DNA from: Leptidea sinapis
Taxonomy: Eukaryota > Arthropoda > Insecta > Lepidoptera > Pieridae
DNA: 64,000 nt
Reading direction: 5' to 3'
Assembly: GCF_905404315.1 (NCBI RefSeq)
Contig: NC_066304.1
Location: forward strand, 3,038,001-3,102,000
In this document: piece by piece, positions 1 to 11,160 of the stretch
How the letters are laid out: every line of letters starts with the position of its first letter
Position numbering within the stretch: position 1 is the first letter of the stretch
The notes under the pieces: model-generated
What the model saw: only the letters and a program-made list of their open reading frames with translations
Databases searched by the model: none
Told to the model about the DNA's origin: nothing
Position numbers and translations under genes: made by a program

Positions 1-1270
1 GGGGTTTTGATGTATTTCCGAGCGATTGCGCTGATCCGTTTTTCGATATCTCTTATAGTTACAAAGTTAGCTTTTTAAGTTAAACAGATCCATACTCATT
101 ACTAATCAGTGGTAATTAACCTAATGATTGGTGAGCGACTCAATGTCGATTCTTTGAAAGTGATAGATGTAATTAGTAAATTACCTCTCACATTCGTTAC
201 TACGATTAAAACGACAGTTTTGTGCTGTGTTTATTATTAAGTTAACAGATGATATAAATAAAGTATATAATAAAACATCGTTGCAGATTGTATCATTTTA
301 AAAATATTTGATGAAATCATTCAAACTCTTCTTATTAAACTTAAAGTATAGATACATTAAACAGTACTCGCAACACATGCTGCGGTAAATAAATTCTTTA
401 CTCTTGTAGTATTGTGGATATACATTCTGCAATTGCTTTGTAAAAACCTCAGCTTGAATCCCTGACTTGGACGATCATATGAATTGAAGTATTGTCCAAT
501 AACCTGCTCACCAATATGTATTGCAACCTAGTGAGAGCCTGGCTTATTTTCACTATCTACATTGTTGACAATATAACAGGGCGTTACAACGTATATCGAC
601 AATCGGTTTGCTGCGTAAACATTATTTTGAATACTTAGATCAAATTTCTTCAAATTTCATTGTATTCATATTACCGTCGAATAATGTATTTAAAAGTTAT
701 TGGATTACAACTTACAATAAAACAAAACATCATTTTAAGTACATATTTAATTTCAATATTATAAGGCAATATAGTAGTAAGTTTAACTAAAACTATTACA
801 CACCTTTACAAACGATCAAACATAAACAAAACTGCGGTAATCTACTGAAATATTATGATTTTTATCAATTTTATTGTACAACTTGAGTTAAGTGATAAAG
901 CTCTTTGTCATTTTCTTAATGTAACAAATTTTGAGATAAATAAAATACACTTTAGTTTCTGTGATTATTTCCTTTCGCGAATATATCAACAATTCGACCA
1001 TCAGATTTCCTCATCGAGTCATTAATTATTTTTAGTATTAGTTTAAGATTTTTCTTTCGCCAAACATATTATAGAGATCAGGTAGTTATATCTTGAAACT
1101 AATTGACATGGTTGAGATTGTATAAAGGTTGCAATTCATCAAAGCATCAGGTGATTTAGATACAATTTGTGTCACTGACATCATTCAAAAATATTATAAA
1201 ATTATTTACGAAAACTGATTTTCCACACCCACACACAGTGCACCCTCTACTACAAAAAGGTTTCATATAA
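1..1270. other. Outer part of left arm, no recognisable gene
   Basis: AT-rich sequence identical in reverse complement to 8074-9343. Only very short open frames are present and none resembles a known protein. It lies beyond the 3' end of the polymerase relic, so it may be terminal or non-coding sequence of the parent element, but no terminal signature could be identified because the window starts inside it. Confidence 0.5.
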
Positions 1271-1456
1271 TATAATGAGACAATTTATTGTTAAACTACC
1301 ATTTATTGATTATATTTAAATAGAACTATTTATAAGTAAAACAATATACAGTACCTACATCATAACTTACTCCACAAGTTATATATCTAAATAAAAGATG
1401 TATCTACTCTCATTCTTTTCAAAAAAAAAAATCAAACTTAAAACTTATATAACATT

Positions 1457-2276
1457 TATTTTATTTTATGATGACTCCAAGCTAAGGTATCAATATAATT
1501 TGCTTAATATACCGTTTGGTATGACAAAGTAGATTTATTTATTCGTTGAGTGAAAATATTATGCTTTATTGACTTAAGTCTATGCATTGAACAATATTCA
1601 TTGTTATTATTGAAATAGGCATTATTCATTTTCATATACTTACTTAGTAACACTTATAAAATTTGGAGTTGCAATTTCCCGCAACATCTTACGCATATAT
1701 TTAGATCTAAGTCCTAGGAATTCATTAAATATGTTAACTTTGTTCCATCTTTAAAATAGCCTAACTTCTTATTATTGAGTTTTAGATAACAAAACATTTG
1801 TTCGGCATTGTCAGATGTTTCGAAACGCAAATGTGAATCAGGTTTTATAACTCTTTAAAAATTTATATATTAAAGTATAAGTATCAGTGTACAATAATTT
1901 TAATATATTTTGAAACTTATTTAACATATAGTTATAGTAAAAGTCATCGTATTAGAGTTTTAGAAATATTCAATATACCTGCAATATACCAAATAAATAT
2001 GTTTATTGAGGAACAATTTAGTCTTTTGTAATTGAACTGCAACCAATTTTCATTTTAAAATAGATAAACTATGGAATTCTATCTTGGCAATGAAATCATA
2101 CAGTGCAATTTTACATTTACTCTTTTTTCAATATTTTCCGTTGCTATTTATATATTTGAGGTATTCATTAATTTATAAAAATCTTTTTGAAATCAGATGT
2201 AGGTAGCTTGTTTATGCATGTTTGTATTTAAATCTATGTAATTTTGTAGCCATGCGCTTTGTTTGAATTTTAAAAT
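1457..2276 (-). pseudogene. Duplicated C-terminal part of polymerase B relic, left arm
   Basis: Mirror image of 7068-7887. Read on the minus strand it restarts at the palm-domain stretch LKFKQSAWL and runs to the C-terminus, with more stops and indels than the longer copy beside it. It lacks the exonuclease part and motif A. It is the outer unit of a tandem duplication of about 1 kb. Confidence 0.8.
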
Positions 2277-2455
2277 AATATGATTTTTTTATAATGAGAC
2301 GATTTATTGTTAAACTACCATTTATTGATTATATTTAAATATAAAAAAATATAAATAAAACAATATACAGTACATACATCATATCTTATTCCACAAGTTA
2401 TATATCTAATCTATTCTTTTCAAAAAAAAATTCAACCTTAAAACTTATATAATAT

Positions 2456-3324
2456 TTATCTTATTTTATGAGGACTCCAAGCTAAGGTATCAATATAATT
2501 TGCTTAATATACCGTTTGGTATGACAAAGTAGATTTATTTATTCGTTGAGTGAAAATATTATGCTTTATTGACTTAAATCTATGCATTGAACAATATTCA
2601 TTCATATTTTCAAATAGGCATATCTTATAATTTTCCATTTTCATATACTTACTTAGTAACACTTTTATTAAATTTGAATGCGTATTTTCCCACAACATCT
2701 AATACATACGTTTAGATCTAAGTCCTAGGAATTCATTAAATATGTTAACTTTGTTTTCATCTTTATAATTATCGTATCGTACTTCTTTTTATTGACTTTT
2801 GGGTAGCAAAAAATTTTTTTCTGCAGTCAGAGGTTTTGAAACGCAAATGTAAATCAGGTTTTATATCTGTGTAATTTTTTTTATATTAAACTATCAGTAT
2901 CAGTGTATAATAATTTTAATTTATTTCGAAACTTATTTAACTAGTGAAAGTCATGGCATTAGAGTTTTAGAAATTTTCAATATATAAAATCCCAACTAAA
3001 TATGTTTATTGAAGAACAATTTAGTTTTTCGTAATAGAACTGCAACCAAATTTTCATTTTAAAAAAGATAAACTATGGAATTCTATCTTGGCAATTAAAA
3101 TCATACAGTGCAATTTTACATTTACTCTTTTTTCCAATATTTTCCATTGTTCTTTATACATTGAGTTATTTATTAATTTATAAAAATCTTTTCGAAATCA
3201 GATGTAGGTAGCTTGTTAATGCATGTTTATATTTAAATCTATGTAATATTTTAACCATGAGCTTTGTTTGAATTTTAAAATTCTATGAATATTTTGTTTT
3301 TTCTGTGTGTGTGTGAGTGTGTGT

Positions 3325-3365
<41 letters not shown>

Positions 3366-4364
3366 ACATTGCTTTAAATTTCTGAAGTAAATAAAATATG
3401 TATTTTTATTACGAAGGTTTGGAACAAATTTTATGCTTTTCATCCGGAACATCAAAATTTGTACGGACATCTACCCATTCAAAACCTTCTGTAGGAAGGA
3501 ATGGAGATACAGCCTATCCATAACGGTTATTAGCATCAAAATAAGTTATAAACGACGTTTTTCTTTGTCCTGTTCTTATTTGCCAGAAATATTCACAAAT
3601 AAGGTCATTACAAATTTAAGAGTAGGCATATGTTTCGTCTTGAGAGACATGCAAATATTTCAGTGGTTTCGTTTTATAATATTGTAATATTATTTGTTTA
3701 AATTCGCTTTTTCATAACGATTCCTACATTGAGATATACAGTCTCAAATACCCGATCCAATAAAAGCTGTTTGTTCAAAGCCCTAAAGTAATTGTTATTT
3801 AATTTTTGTGCATTTTAACATAGCACCCCAACTTAACCCAGGCGCTGTATAATAATGTGCTGGATCTAGACCATATTATGTCTGTAAACATAGAGCTCGG
3901 AAATTTTCAAATACATATTTTGTTTAGAGTGAAACATTGATTTTAAGATATAAATCTGAATTATCTAACTTATAATCTTCATCGGAAATATGTGTGTCGG
4001 TAAATGTATTGTAAAATCTATCACGATCATGGAGTGCTGAAAGTTTTAAACAATCGTGTGGTGTTATAAATTCATATCGATAAATTCTTTTTTTCTAATA
4101 CGTAAAAAATTATTATTATTTGGAAAATTTAGTCTTAAATTTTGAAATTGTTCTTCCTTCAAATATTTGACAAGTTTGTCTAAACTGAATGGAAAAAATT
4201 TAAACGAATCAACCTTTCAGTTGAATTTTACGATTATTTAATTTTATAGTTTTTGTGAATGCCTTGTATTTTTCTTACGTTTGAGGAATAATATCAATTA
4301 CTTTTTCAATAGAATTTAATGCATGAACAACGGAAAAGATATTTATTATTCAAATCATCTTACA
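2456..4364 (-). pseudogene. Decayed Polinton/Maverick-type DNA polymerase B, left arm
   Basis: Mirror copy of 4980-6888, read on the minus strand away from the palindrome centre. It has the same stops, frame changes and internal dinucleotide repeat as the right copy; motif positions and breaks are described there. Short open pieces survive at 3216-3470 and 2504-2698, encoding parts of the palm and the C-terminal region. The two gene copies are head-to-head across the spacer. Confidence 0.9.
3305..3363. repeat. (GT)n microsatellite inside polymerase relic, left arm
   Basis: GT dinucleotide run broken by two GA interruptions. It is the reverse complement of the CA run at 5981-6039, with the same length and the same interruptions. 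Identical length in both arms is notable because such runs normally drift quickly. Confidence 0.95.
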
Positions 4365-4462
4365 AGTAACCTCTATAAAAATAACGTAATGCAATTATAT
4401 ATTACTTTAAAAAAGTCACAGTTAATGAATCAGCTTTTTGTAATAGAATAACTTCATATTAA

Positions 4463-4881
4463 ATTAAGAGTAAGTAAATCTTACAAATTACAAACATTAG
4501 AATCACCAGAAATGTTTTTGAACTCTATCAAAAATGATATGATATCTATTTGAGAAATCTGTTCGATTGCTTACAATTTTTTACGTTAATTTTAGTCTGC
4601 ACACTGATTTTGTTCAAGAATAAAAAATATTTCTAATGAATCTTAATTACAAACATGTAGTTGCACTATAATGTAGGGTGAGGATTAATTTTTTCTCTTT
4701 TTTTAAAATTACTTTTGATTTTTTCAATTACTGAGTTTCATCTTAGAATAAGTACTCAATAAATAAGTTTGCGAAATATTTTAAATGAAAACGTAAAAGA
4801 TTCATTACGTTACGTTTAACATTTATTAAATGTTAGTGCAACTTGTTTGTAATTAAGATTCATAAGAAATATTTTTTATTC
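4463..4881. other. Asymmetric centre (spacer) of the palindrome
   Basis: The outer arms stop matching at 4462/4882. Inside, a shorter and less perfect inverted repeat resumes with a shifted axis: about 4618-4667 against 4835-4881, with several differences. Relative to the right side, the left side therefore has an extra ~155 bp (4463-4617), leaving a true loop of about 167 bp. No gene is recognisable. It would hold the 5' ends or promoters of the two divergent polymerase relics, but no start codon could be assigned. Confidence 0.85.
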
Positions 4882-4979
4882 TTAATATGAAGTTATTCTA
4901 TTACAAAAAGCTGATTCATTAACTGTGACTTTTTTAAAGTAATATATAATTGCATTACGTTATTTTTATAGAGGTTACT

Positions 4980-5978
4980 TGTAAGATGATTTGAATAATA
5001 AATATCTTTTCCGTTGTTCATGCATTAAATTCTATTGAAAAAGTAATTGATATTATTCCTCAAACGTAAGAAAAATACAAGGCATTCACAAAAACTATAA
5101 AATTAAATAATCGTAAAATTCAACTGAAAGGTTGATTCGTTTAAATTTTTTCCATTCAGTTTAGACAAACTTGTCAAATATTTGAAGGAAGAACAATTTC
5201 AAAATTTAAGACTAAATTTTCCAAATAATAATATTTTTTTACGTATTAGAAAAAAAGAATTTATCGATATGAATTTATAACACCACACGATTGTTTAAAA
5301 CTTTCAGCACTCCATGATCGTGATAGATTTTACAATACATTTACCGACACACATATTTCCGATGAAGATTATAAGTTAGATAATTCAGATTTATATCTTA
5401 AAATCAATGTTTCACTCTAAACAAAATATGTATTTGAAAATTTCCGAGCTCTATGTTTACAGACATAATATGGTCTAGATCCAGCACATTATTATACAGC
5501 GCCTGGGTTAAGTTGGGGTGCTATGTTAAAATGCACAAAAATTAAATAACAATTACTTTAGGGCTTTGAACAAACAGCTTTTATTGGATCGGGTATTTGA
5601 GACTGTATATCTCAATGTAGGAATCGTTATGAAAAAGCGAATTTAAACAAATAATATTACAATATTATAAAACGAAACCACTGAAATATTTGCATGTCTC
5701 TCAAGACGAAACATATGCCTACTCTTAAATTTGTAATGACCTTATTTGTGAATATTTCTGGCAAATAAGAACAGGACAAAGAAAAACGTCGTTTATAACT
5801 TATTTTGATGCTAATAACCGTTATGGATAGGCTGTATCTCCATTCCTTCCTACAGAAGGTTTTGAATGGGTAGATGTCCGTACAAATTTTGATGTTCCGG
5901 ATGAAAAGCATAAAATTTGTTCCAAACCTTCGTAATAAAAATACATATTTTATTTACTTCAGAAATTTAAAGCAATGT

Positions 5979-6019
<41 letters not shown>

Positions 6020-6888
6020 ACACACACTCACACACACACAGAAAAAACAAAATATTCATAGAATTTTAAAATTCAAACAAAGCTCATGGTTAAAATATTA
6101 CATAGATTTAAATATAAACATGCATTAACAAGCTACCTACATCTGATTTCGAAAAGATTTTTATAAATTAATAAATAACTCAATGTATAAAGAACAATGG
6201 AAAATATTGGAAAAAAGAGTAAATGTAAAATTGCACTGTATGATTTTAATTGCCAAGATAGAATTCCATAGTTTATCTTTTTTAAAATGAAAATTTGGTT
6301 GCAGTTCTATTACGAAAAACTAAATTGTTCTTCAATAAACATATTTAGTTGGGATTTTATATATTGAAAATTTCTAAAACTCTAATGCCATGACTTTCAC
6401 TAGTTAAATAAGTTTCGAAATAAATTAAAATTATTATACACTGATACTGATAGTTTAATATAAAAAAAATTACACAGATATAAAACCTGATTTACATTTG
6501 CGTTTCAAAACCTCTGACTGCAGAAAAAAATTTTTTGCTACCCAAAAGTCAATAAAAAGAAGTACGATACGATAATTATAAAGATGAAAACAAAGTTAAC
6601 ATATTTAATGAATTCCTAGGACTTAGATCTAAACGTATGTATTAGATGTTGTGGGAAAATACGCATTCAAATTTAATAAAAGTGTTACTAAGTAAGTATA
6701 TGAAAATGGAAAATTATAAGATATGCCTATTTGAAAATATGAATGAATATTGTTCAATGCATAGATTTAAGTCAATAAAGCATAATATTTTCACTCAACG
6801 AATAAATAAATCTACTTTGTCATACCAAACGGTATATTAAGCAAATTATATTGATACCTTAGCTTGGAGTCCTCATAAAATAAGATAA
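4980..6888 (+). pseudogene. Decayed Polinton/Maverick-type DNA polymerase B, right arm
   Basis: Family B, protein-primed DNA polymerase (DNA_pol_B_2 type) of the sort carried by Polinton/Maverick elements. Pieces in order: IPQT, stop, EKYKAFTK near 5055; DSFKFFPFSLDKLV from 5134; FYNTFTDTHISDEDY near 5328; YGLDPAHYYTAPGLSW from 5469; motif A DANNRYG at 5807-5827, followed by TAG where the family has Trp; a palm segment interrupted by the CA repeat; motif B KLINNSMY from 6165; motif C YTDTDSL at 6437-6457; FLGLRSK near 6635; ENYKICLFENMNEY and FTQRINK in 6646-6840; IDTLAW and a stop at 6886-6888. At least six frame changes and many in-frame stops make it non-functional. The N-terminal part before ~4980 was not recognisable. 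The order and spacing of motifs make the family assignment firm; which element it came from is inference. Confidence 0.92.
5981..6039. repeat. (CA)n microsatellite inside polymerase relic, right arm
   Basis: CA run with two TC interruptions lying between the polymerase segments YFRNLKQCL and HRILKFKQ. It replaces the few residues that normally separate these segments. In the surviving open frame it reads as a Thr-His repeat, which is a by-product and not a protein feature. Confidence 0.95.
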
Positions 6889-8085
6889 ATATTATATAAG
6901 TTTTAAGGTTGAATTTTTTTTTGAAAAGAATAGATTAGATATATAACTTGTGGAATAAGATATGATGTATGTACTGTATATTGTTTTATTTATATTTTTT
7001 TATATTTAAATATAATCAATAAATGGTAGTTTAACAATAAATCGTCTCATTATAAAAAAATCATATTATTTTAAAATTCAAACAAAGCGCATGGCTACAA
7101 AATTACATAGATTTAAATACAAACATGCATAAACAAGCTACCTACATCTGATTTCAAAAAGATTTTTATAAATTAATGAATACCTCAAATATATAAATAG
7201 CAACGGAAAATATTGAAAAAAGAGTAAATGTAAAATTGCACTGTATGATTTCATTGCCAAGATAGAATTCCATAGTTTATCTATTTTAAAATGAAAATTG
7301 GTTGCAGTTCAATTACAAAAGACTAAATTGTTCCTCAATAAACATATTTATTTGGTATATTGCAGGTATATTGAATATTTCTAAAACTCTAATACGATGA
7401 CTTTTACTATAACTATATGTTAAATAAGTTTCAAAATATATTAAAATTATTGTACACTGATACTTATACTTTAATATATAAATTTTTAAAGAGTTATAAA
7501 ACCTGATTCACATTTGCGTTTCGAAACATCTGACAATGCCGAACAAATGTTTTGTTATCTAAAACTCAATAATAAGAAGTTAGGCTATTTTAAAGATGGA
7601 ACAAAGTTAACATATTTAATGAATTCCTAGGACTTAGATCTAAATATATGCGTAAGATGTTGCGGGAAATTGCAACTCCAAATTTTATAAGTGTTACTAA
7701 GTAAGTATATGAAAATGAATAATGCCTATTTCAATAATAACAATGAATATTGTTCAATGCATAGACTTAAGTCAATAAAGCATAATATTTTCACTCAACG
7801 AATAAATAAATCTACTTTGTCATACCAAACGGTATATTAAGCAAATTATATTGATACCTTAGCTTGGAGTCATCATAAAATAAAATAAATGTTATATAAG
7901 TTTTAAGTTTGATTTTTTTTTTTGAAAAGAATGAGAGTAGATACATCTTTTATTTAGATATATAACTTGTGGAGTAAGTTATGATGTAGGTACTGTATAT
8001 TGTTTTACTTATAAATAGTTCTATTTAAATATAATCAATAAATGGTAGTTTAACAATAAATTGTCTCATTATATTATATGAAACC
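6054..8085 (+). repeat. Two diverged ~1-kb tandem units in right arm (mirrored at 1259-3290)
   Basis: Unit 1 (about 6054-7055) and unit 2 (about 7062-8085) both contain the C-terminal polymerase sequence followed by ~180 bp of 3' flank ending in a shared CAATAAATGGTAGTTTAAC block. The units differ by frequent substitutions and indels, whereas the two palindrome arms are almost identical. The tandem duplication is therefore older than the last event that made the arms identical. Confidence 0.85.
7068..7887 (+). pseudogene. Duplicated C-terminal part of polymerase B relic, right arm
   Basis: Begins at LKFKQSAWL, continues through FQKDFYKLMN (motif B region) and EKRVNVKL, and ends at the C-terminal block near 7850. 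It is more degraded than the main copy; for example motif C is not legible. Part of the tandem duplication; no independent start. Confidence 0.8.
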
Positions 8086-9343
8086 TTTTTGTAGTAGAGG
8101 GTGCACTGTGTGTGGGTGTGGAAAATCAGTTTTCGTAAATAATTTTATAATATTTTTGAATGATGTCAGTGACACAAATTGTATCTAAATCACCTGATGC
8201 TTTGATGAATTGCAACCTTTATACAATCTCAACCATGTCAATTAGTTTCAAGATATAACTACCTGATCTCTATAATATGTTTGGCGAAAGAAAAATCTTA
8301 AACTAATACTAAAAATAATTAATGACTCGATGAGGAAATCTGATGGTCGAATTGTTGATATATTCGCGAAAGGAAATAATCACAGAAACTAAAGTGTATT
8401 TTATTTATCTCAAAATTTGTTACATTAAGAAAATGACAAAGAGCTTTATCACTTAACTCAAGTTGTACAATAAAATTGATAAAAATCATAATATTTCAGT
8501 AGATTACCGCAGTTTTGTTTATGTTTGATCGTTTGTAAAGGTGTGTAATAGTTTTAGTTAAACTTACTACTATATTGCCTTATAATATTGAAATTAAATA
8601 TGTACTTAAAATGATGTTTTGTTTTATTGTAAGTTGTAATCCAATAACTTTTAAATACATTATTCGACGGTAATATGAATACAATGAAATTTGAAGAAAT
8701 TTGATCTAAGTATTCAAAATAATGTTTACGCAGCAAACCGATTGTCGATATACGTTGTAACGCCCTGTTATATTGTCAACAATGTAGATAGTGAAAATAA
8801 GCCAGGCTCTCACTAGGTTGCAATACATATTGGTGAGCAGGTTATTGGACAATACTTCAATTCATATGATCGTCCAAGTCAGGGATTCAAGCTGAGGTTT
8901 TTACAAAGCAATTGCAGAATGTATATCCACAATACTACAAGAGTAAAGAATTTATTTACCGCAGCATGTGTTGCGAGTACTGTTTAATGTATCTATACTT
9001 TAAGTTTAATAAGAAGAGTTTGAATGATTTCATCAAATATTTTTAAAATGATACAATCTGCAACGATGTTTTATTATATACTTTATTTATATCATCTGTT
9101 AACTTAATAATAAACACAGCACAAAACTGTCGTTTTAATCGTAGTAACGAATGTGAGAGGTAATTTACTAATTACATCTATCACTTTCAAAGAATCGACA
9201 TTGAGTCGCTCACCAATCATTAGGTTAATTACCACTGATTAGTAATGAGTATGGATCTGTTTAACTTAAAAAGCTAACTTTGTAACTATAAGAGATATCG
9301 AAAAACGGATCAGCGCAATCGCTCGGAAATACATCAAAACCCC
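8074..9343. other. Outer part of right arm, no recognisable gene
   Basis: Reverse complement of 1-1270. A frame of about 50 codons near 8830-8985 has no stop but resembles nothing I know. No terminal inverted repeat or target duplication was found at 9343. Confidence 0.5.
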
Positions 9344-9401
9344 CAGTTTGACACCAAACTTCTTTTTTTTTTTTTTTAGTAGGCAACACGAAGAAGTGAG
9401 C

Positions 9402-9470
9402 CAGAACCGGGGAGGCAGAACCGGCGAATCCCCACTACTGTGAGCCAGAACCGGCGAATCCCTACTACTG
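9402..9470. repeat. ~30-bp direct repeats next to the palindrome
   Basis: CAGAACCGGCGAATCCC followed by (C/T)ACTACTG occurs at 9416-9440 and 9446-9470, with a partial copy from 9402. It is clearly more GC-rich than its surroundings and sits between the palindrome and a Helitron 3' end. Confidence 0.85.
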
Positions 9471-9618
9471 ACAGTTCTGCTGTGAAACAATTTCATTATA
9501 ACAACAGGGAGCATATTTTGAGAAATAATTCTTGATATTAGGGAATATTATTGACAAATTCATTAAAAAACAGTATTTTATTTATTATGTACAGAGCATC
9601 GTCTGTTGGGTCAGCTAG
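9471..9618 (+). mobile_element. 3' end of a non-autonomous Helitron
   Basis: Matches the 3' portion of the complete element at 48430-48803. It ends with a hairpin ACAGA...TCTGT, then TGGGTCAGCTAG followed by T, as expected for Helitron 3' ends. The 5' part is absent; the palindrome lies on that side. Confidence 0.75.
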
Positions 9619-9662
9619 TACGTAATATAATGCCTTTAGTGTAAGTAAGACCAAAACATATA

Positions 9663-9799
9663 CCCCCTTATTATAATAGTCTGCTAACTTAAAGCATTGC
9701 TAATTCTCACTCTGTCTTCTTCTATTGACCTAAGTCAGAATGAGAAAAAACACTCCTTAGCGGCTGTTTAAAGTAAGCGGACCATTATGAATAAGGGGG
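9663..9799. mobile_element. Short MITE with ~30-bp terminal inverted repeats
   Basis: Begins CCCCCTTATTATAATAGTC and ends with the approximate reverse complement, terminating AATAAGGGGG. About 137 bp long, with no coding capacity. ATA flanks both ends and could be a short target duplication. Confidence 0.7.
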
Positions 9800-10608
9800 A
9801 TAATATTTGGACATCATTCCTCAACTTGAGTAACGGACTGACAAAAAATGGTAGCCCTACTATCACTCTTTAAATGACATCATGACTTAGTAGCCCAACC
9901 CACATGTATAATACACTAATATTTATTAAACTTCAAACACGAATTCCTTAAAATGTTTGTTGTCTTGTTTGTGGCTTGGAACGTTTTTCAGGGACTACGT
10001 CCGTTTATACTTGTAAGAAAATTCTAAAAGATTAAAGCAGCTGATTGTAGGAGTGGTTTAATCAACGCAAATTATTATCTCCAAATGATAAGAGTAAGAT
10101 ATAAGTTATCTTAATACGTAACCAACCTTATCATTTTAGCGTTTGCAAAATTTTGATAAAATTCGAAGTACTTTGCAGGAAGGAATTTTAGATAATTTAC
10201 TTCTTGACCAATTACTTAACGATATTCACATGATGTAAGTTATAGTATCAGATTGTAATAACGTCCTTTACAAATATAAGGACATATCATTCGCAGTATG
10301 ATAGCGGAACGGCAAAAGTGTGCTTTAAGAACATGTAAGCACACTTTTCTCCGGGTTCTAAATTCAACGTACGTAACCTAAACTGATTAAATGTTTTAGG
10401 TACTCTATATTAAGGATTGATCTCCGCTGCGTTCCAAACAGATACCACAGGCGTAGTTGCAAAGTGTGGCAACTAATATTACGCCTAAGTGGACTCGAGC
10501 CAGTCACGAACTATGTGTGACATTGACGTGCCATATGTTCTGTTAAATTTTGCTAATAATTGAAACTAAAATGCTTGTTTCACATATCATCAGTAAGTAT
10601 GCGAAGTG
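9800..10608. other. No gene seen
   Basis: AT-rich sequence without a convincing open frame. The stretch 10300-10345 contains an imperfect inverted match around AAGTGTGCTTTAAGAACATG. Nothing else recognisable. Confidence 0.4.
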
Positions 10609-10790
10609 ATCCCCGCCACCCACATTCTCTTTCAGACCGCTTAGGACCGTTGCCAGCCTTTTAGAAAGGCATATGCTCTTTTTTGAAGGAACCCATGACA
10701 TATCGTCCTGGTAACACCACCAAGGTGGCTCATTCCACAGCTTGGTTGTACGTAGAAGAAAGTGCCTTGAAAACCAAAGGTATAAGAGAA
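10609..10790 (-). mobile_element. LINE 3' fragment (family of the 57.6-60.9 kb element)
   Basis: Diverged copy of the 3' coding end of the LINE at 57600-60880, in the same minus orientation: GATCCCCGCC at one end and the region matching WNELP, PGRYDMG and FSRSFLP in degraded form. No open frame survives. Confidence 0.75.
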
Positions 10791-11092
10791 CTTATAGATT
10801 AAAATATAAAAAAGACGTGTGGCACTCGGGGACTGCCGCGGTAAAGCTATTGCATAGCATTTTTTATCAACTTATGCAATTATAATTATTTATTTACTTT
10901 ATTTATGCAGTTTTTTTTTTTGATAAAATTAATTTAAAAAAAAAGCAAACGAGAAGTGAGTAAAATTTAACTTGCAAGCTTTGATTACAGACAGACAACG
11001 GGACAGGTGAAACTAAATAAAAATGCTTGTCATAATTATAATAATTAAAAAAACGTGATAAAAAAAAAAAAAAAATTAAAAAAATCAAGATG

Positions 11093-11160
11093 TACCCCAG
11101 GCTCGAACCTGGGACCTTCTGCACAAAAAGCATACGTGATAACCGCTATTCCACGGCAAC
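11093..11160 (-). pseudogene. tRNA-like sequence, Val-type, not a functional tRNA
   Basis: On the minus strand GTGGAATAGCGGTTATCAC resembles an A box and D arm, and GGTTCGAGCC a B box and T loop. The anticodon loop reads TTTTTGT. The 5' end GTTGCCG cannot pair with the bases after the T arm, so there is no acceptor stem. Probably a tRNA pseudogene or the head of a SINE. Confidence 0.6.

Larger units (their letters stand above)
1..9343. repeat. Near-perfect giant inverted repeat (palindrome)
   Basis: Every position x in the left arm pairs with 9344-x in the right arm. I matched the outer ends, the polymerase relic, an 11-base A/T run and the GT/CA microsatellite with the same length on both sides. 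The arms run 1-4462 and 4882-9343. The only mismatch I found is at 4110/5234 (both T). The spacer 4463-4881 is not symmetric about the same axis. The left arm reaches base 1, so the repeat may extend further outside the window. Each arm carries the same DNA polymerase B relic, pointing outward. It could be a true genomic palindrome or an assembly fold-back; the asymmetric centre and the mismatch favour the former. Confidence 0.97.

Noticed and set aside
5874..6128. 84-codon frame with a Thr-His repeat, present in both arms
   Set aside because: It is a surviving piece of the polymerase B relic with a CA microsatellite inside, not a separate protein.
1..9343. Palindrome as a pure sequencing or assembly fold-back
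   Set aside because: Not excluded, but the asymmetric diverged centre and the mismatch at 4110/5234 do not fit a simple fold-back read; kept as a finding with a read-based test.
11093..11160. Functional tRNA gene
   Set aside because: The acceptor stem cannot pair and the anticodon stem has a mismatch; scored as a pseudogene or SINE head. The same reasoning applies to 22418-22495 and the SINE heads.
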